Shown here one piece after another: positions 61,676-64,000 of a stretch of 64,000 nt of DNA. Below the pieces are notes generated by a model that was not told the DNA's origin, made no database searches, and was given only the letters and a program-made list of their open reading frames with translations. The position numbers were made by a program, and so were the translations under genes. The stretch comes from Mycolicibacterium goodii (GTDB taxonomy: Bacteria > Actinomycetota > Actinomycetes > Mycobacteriales > Mycobacteriaceae). The stretch lies in NCBI RefSeq assembly GCF_001187505.1, contig NZ_CP012150.1, forward strand, positions 5,366,048 through 5,430,047. Direction: 5' to 3'. Each line of letters starts with the position of its first letter. Within the stretch, counting starts at the first letter, position 1.

Positions 61676-61750
61676 TGGTGGTCCCGGCTGGGTTCGAACC
61701 AGCGACCTTCCGCGTGTGAGGCGGACGCTCTCCCACTGAGCTACGAGACC
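61676..61750 (-). tRNA. tRNA-Val (anticodon CAC)
   Basis: Cloverleaf with acceptor GGTCTCG/CGGGACC (one G-T pair), anticodon CAC in CCTCACACG, T-arm GGTTCGAACC and an encoded CCA at 61678–61676. Reads GUG codons. The 5' end is at 61750 and no upstream tRNA shares its strand. Confidence 0.96.
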
Positions 61751-62042
61751 ATTGGGAACGAGGAGGAAGACTAGCACGCCTGCCCCGCAGAACCGGAATC
61801 GCCTGCCCAGCGGCTTTCGATTGCCGGCGCGTGGGACTCGGACCGACCGGCGTCGCGCGGAGGTTTGACTGCGGGCGGCTGGGGTAACCAGTGGGACAGG
61901 TGTGACGCCTGTGGGCAAGGTCACACCCTCGGCGCGTGCCCACGCTCGATGCCGAAACCCGCCGATTCACCTCGACGGACGCGCCCCCGACCTGCCACGA
62001 AACATCGTTTTTGACCGCCCGTTCCCCGTTCGTAATGCGGAT

Positions 62043-62072
62043 TTGTGCCTTTGAGCATCCGTCGACTAATGT
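62043..62072 (+). promoter_or_regulatory. Promoter of the Gly–Cys–Val tRNA operon
   Basis: TTGTGC (62043–62048), an 18-base spacer and TAATGT (62067–62072), 38 bases before tRNA-Gly. The rest of the 359-base gap 61751–62109 contains no gene I can support. Confidence 0.55.
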
Positions 62073-62109
62073 TCTGCATCGCGACGGGCGACGATCTCGC
62101 TCGTGGCGC

Positions 62110-62182
62110 GCGGATGTAGCGCAGTTGGTAGCGCATCACCTTGCCAAGGTGAGGGTCGCGGGTTCGAATCCCGTCATCCGCT
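62110..62182 (+). tRNA. tRNA-Gly (anticodon GCC)
   Basis: 73-nt cloverleaf: acceptor GCGGATG/CATCCGC, anticodon GCC in CTTGCCAAG, T-arm GGTTCGAATCC, discriminator T, CCA not encoded. First of three tRNAs in one transcript. Confidence 0.97.
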
Positions 62183-62210
62183 CGAAGGTGCGAAAGGCAT
62201 CAACCCCCGC

Positions 62211-62284
62211 GGTGGAGTGGCCGAGTGGTGAGGCAACGGCCTGCAAAGCCGTGCACACGGGTTCGATTCCCGTCTCCACCTCCA
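62211..62284 (+). tRNA. tRNA-Cys (anticodon GCA)
   Basis: Acceptor GGTGGAG/CTCCACC, anticodon GCA in CCTGCAAAG, T-arm GGTTCGATTCC, discriminator T and encoded CCA at 62282–62284. Confidence 0.97.
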
Positions 62285-62296
62285 ACAGTTCGACCA

Positions 62297-62371
62297 GCGC
62301 GATTAGCTCAGCGGGAGAGCGCTTCCCTGACACGGAAGAGGTCACTGGTTCAATCCCAGTATCGCGCACCA
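62297..62371 (+). tRNA. tRNA-Val (anticodon GAC)
   Basis: Acceptor GCGCGAT/ATCGCGC, anticodon GAC in CCTGACACG, T-arm GGTTCAATCC, encoded CCA at 62369–62371. It is the last tRNA before a stretch of accessory-looking DNA, so its 3' end is a possible integration target. Confidence 0.97.
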
Positions 62372-62736
62372 GCATTACCGCAGGTCAACGGCTATTTCTG
62401 AATCAAGATCGGACGCTCGGGACCTAAACGGGACCTTACCGCAACTGCAGATTAGGTCCGGCCCGCCTCCGCTGCTGCAAACCGCCCGGCACGTTTGCGC
62501 GAATCCCCGCATCTGCCTACATTGACCCCGACGGCTCCCTCATCATGCGGGACAACGAGCAGACGGCGGCCTGGACCCCCGAGATCCACGAACCGTTTCC
62601 GACGCTGATCGGAGATGAGGGCGGCCTCTCGTGAGACCCGTCGTCCGGGGTCGGTGCCGGCTGGGCATGCACCCGTAATGTTCGCGCGGTGGCTGGGTGC
62701 GCGGGCAGCGGGCCAAGGCTGTGCTCGGCGCCGGCG
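62372..62736 (+). other. Post-tRNA intergenic region with short repeats and a possible mini-ORF
   Basis: 365 bases with no confirmed gene. CGGGACCT is repeated directly at 62418–62425 and 62429–62436, and GGACCTAA (62420–62427) recurs inverted as TTAGGTCC (62452–62459). A frame from ATG 62545 to TGA 62634 encodes MRDNEQTAAWTPEIHEPFPT and nine more residues; it stays open upstream of the ATG and looks like the end of a protein, so it may be a remnant. No integrase or long direct repeat of the tRNA 3' end is seen. Confidence 0.45.
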
Positions 62737-63894
62737 TCACGGATGGGAGGCTGAACCTTCCGCGATCCGATAACGCGGTACCAACGCGGCGACGGTGTCT
62801 GCTAACCCCGCCGGGTAGTTGCGGACCCGCCTGGGGTCGGGCCGTGGTCCGACCGACTGTGCCTCGAACAGTGACACTGCACATTCGGTCATGCGGATGG
62901 CGTTCCCGAACGCGTCCAGCGTGACCTCCAACAGACCCGAGTCGTCCAATTCATCACCAGACACGCCGAACAGGTAGTCAGTCAGCCACTTGAACCCGTG
63001 CACAGATCCCGAGCCGAGCGAATAGAAGCTCTTGGCCCTGCGCGGGTGAATCACCTTGTCTAGTTCGGGGTCCGGTGTCCGCGGTAGGTGCTCGTCCATC
63101 CAGTCTTCCGCTCGTTCGACCAGTTCCAGTGGCCCAGGCGGCCCGATGAGAGCCTCCGCGGGCAGTGCGGCTATCTGCGCGTAGCGCGCGGCGGTGCGCT
63201 TGCGGTGCTGCTCGAACTTGGCCCGCTGAGCTTCGGCGAGCGGGTCGGTGCGCGCCGCCAGGGCCTCGGCCTCAAGCTTTTCGAATTGCTCTTGTCGTCC
63301 GCGTTCGCCCTTGATGAACCCGTAGCAACGCCGAATCCGTTCCTCCGTGTCCGTCTCGGTTATCAGCCATATGGTCTTGGCCGAGGACTCCATCGCGATG
63401 CGGCACAGCGCCGCTACGGCCGAGGAGCGAATTTGACCCTTCGTCAGCGCGAGCGCGATCACCTCGGCGGCCGCTACGAGGTGCTCGCTTGCGTTCATAG
63501 TTGGGTAGAGCGCAGTCGAACTGATCAAGTTCGGCTCGTTCTCTAGCGTTACCGCCGCATTGTCGCGAGCGAACCGGCTTTCTGGGTGCGTCGGGTTAGG
63601 CCTTAACCCCCACGCCATGAATGCGTGGGCCTGCTTCGCCCGTTCGCCCACGAATGCGATGTACATGGCCCGCTTCACCCGTGGCGCGTCACCTGGATAC
63701 GCGCGCTGCAGAGCCTCCCAATCGGTTCCGGAGAAGTCAGGCCGCTGCGCGGGATCACCGGGTGCGGCCGGCGGCGGCATTCTGATTCCGAACGCCTCTG
63801 GGCCGAGTTCGCGATTGCTACTCTCTGCGCGACGTTGCCGCTCTCGGTCTTGGGCACGTTGCTTTCGCGCCTTCCGGTCCCCGTGCTTCCCCAT
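62737..63894 (-). CDS. Hypothetical protein, accessory
   Basis: 385-aa protein I cannot name. A highly basic/charged N-terminus (MGKHGDRKARKQRAQDRERQ) is followed by a helical domain with ALCRIAMESSAKTIWLITET, then ERIRRCYGFIKGERGRQEQF, RAEDWMDEHLPRTPDPELD and a C-terminal KSFYSLGSGSVHGFKWLTDY. The helical part with conserved R…H-type pattern recalls HEPN-like or DUF5677-type proteins of defence/accessory regions, but this is only an impression. GAGAGGA precedes the ATG. Codon use is less GC-biased than in the core genes, and position after tRNA genes suggests horizontal gain. Confidence 0.6.
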   Translation of the reverse strand: MGKHGDRKARKQRAQDRERQRRAESSNRELGPEAFGIRMPPPAAPGDPAQRPDFSGTDWEALQRAYPGDAPRVKRAMYIAFVGERAKQAHAFMAWGLRPNPTHPESRFARDNAAVTLENEPNLISSTALYPTMNASEHLVAAAEVIALALTKGQIRSSAVAALCRIAMESSAKTIWLITETDTEERIRRCYGFIKGERGRQEQFEKLEAEALAARTDPLAEAQRAKFEQHRKRTAARYAQIAALPAEALIGPPGPLELVERAEDWMDEHLPRTPDPELDKVIHPRRAKSFYSLGSGSVHGFKWLTDYLFGVSGDELDDSGLLEVTLDAFGNAIRMTECAVSLFEAQSVGPRPDPRRVRNYPAGLADTVAALVPRYRIAEGSASHP

Positions 63895-64000
63895 CGGCCC
63901 GTCCTCTCCCGTTCGATGGCCGGGCGCCACGTTAACCGCGAGCACCGACAGGCCGACAGCTATCACCGTTCGAACCTTCCTAAGGGCCGTGGCAGATGGC

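Overview
The window is high-GC chromosomal DNA from a fast-growing mycobacterium, very close to Mycolicibacterium smegmatis (for example M. goodii or another sister species). The basis is the gene order thrS–HIT–pgsA–patA–pimA–NUDIX–pdxS–tesB–pdxT–yebC–ruvCAB, near-identity (as I remember them) of PimA and PatA to the M. smegmatis proteins, F420-type oxidoreductases, short leaderless-style promoters and many GTG/TTG starts with 1–8 nt gene overlaps. Species assignment is inference.

Layout. (1) 1–1.5 kb: an IS110-family element. (2) 1.5–8.7 kb, minus strand: an accessory catabolic operon with a cyclase-family hydrolase, a 6-oxocamphor-hydrolase-like crotonase, a three-subunit molybdenum hydroxylase, an MHS-type transporter and an EthD-like protein, behind one promoter with a palindrome. 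(3) 8.8–25.6 kb: conserved core. ruvCAB has a LexA box. PLP synthase genes pdxS/pdxT, the PI-mannoside pathway pgsA–patA–pimA and thrS follow in tightly overlapping operons. (4) 25.7–29.3 kb: an OpuC-type glycine betaine/choline ABC operon. (5) 29.3–37.3 kb: SDRs, an aldo/keto reductase, a sulfatase/taurine-type dioxygenase, and a LysR gene preceded by a Cys-Cys-Arg leader peptide. (6) 37.4–39.7 kb: a TcrXY-like two-component system with a candidate direct-repeat operator. (7) 39.7–48.9 kb: a hexuronate/D-mannonate regulon. GntR sits between two promoters of the same architecture. One drives manD–kdgK–uxuB, the other drives two MHS transporters and an idonate-type dehydrogenase. (8) 48.9–58.6 kb: F420/flavin oxidoreductases, a nitrilase, HxlR plus a drug exporter, a DszA/NtaA-like monooxygenase, a VTT membrane protein and tex. 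(9) 58.6–61.5 kb: a molybdopterin oxidoreductase that lacks its iron–sulfur cysteines. (10) 61.6–64 kb: four tRNAs, then an accessory-looking tail with an unrecognised gene.

How it works together. Region 7 converts fructuronate (UxuB) to D-mannonate, then KDG (ManD), then KDPG (KdgK), with paired uptake transporters controlled by one FCD-type GntR. Region 2 looks like hydroxylation followed by C–C cleavage of a cyclic substrate. Region 5 links a sulfur-responsive leader to a divergent sulfur-scavenging dioxygenase. The most notable items are the Cys leader peptide, the twin GntR promoters, the cluster-less molybdoenzyme, the oxocamphor-hydrolase-like operon and the structured flanks of the IS110 element.
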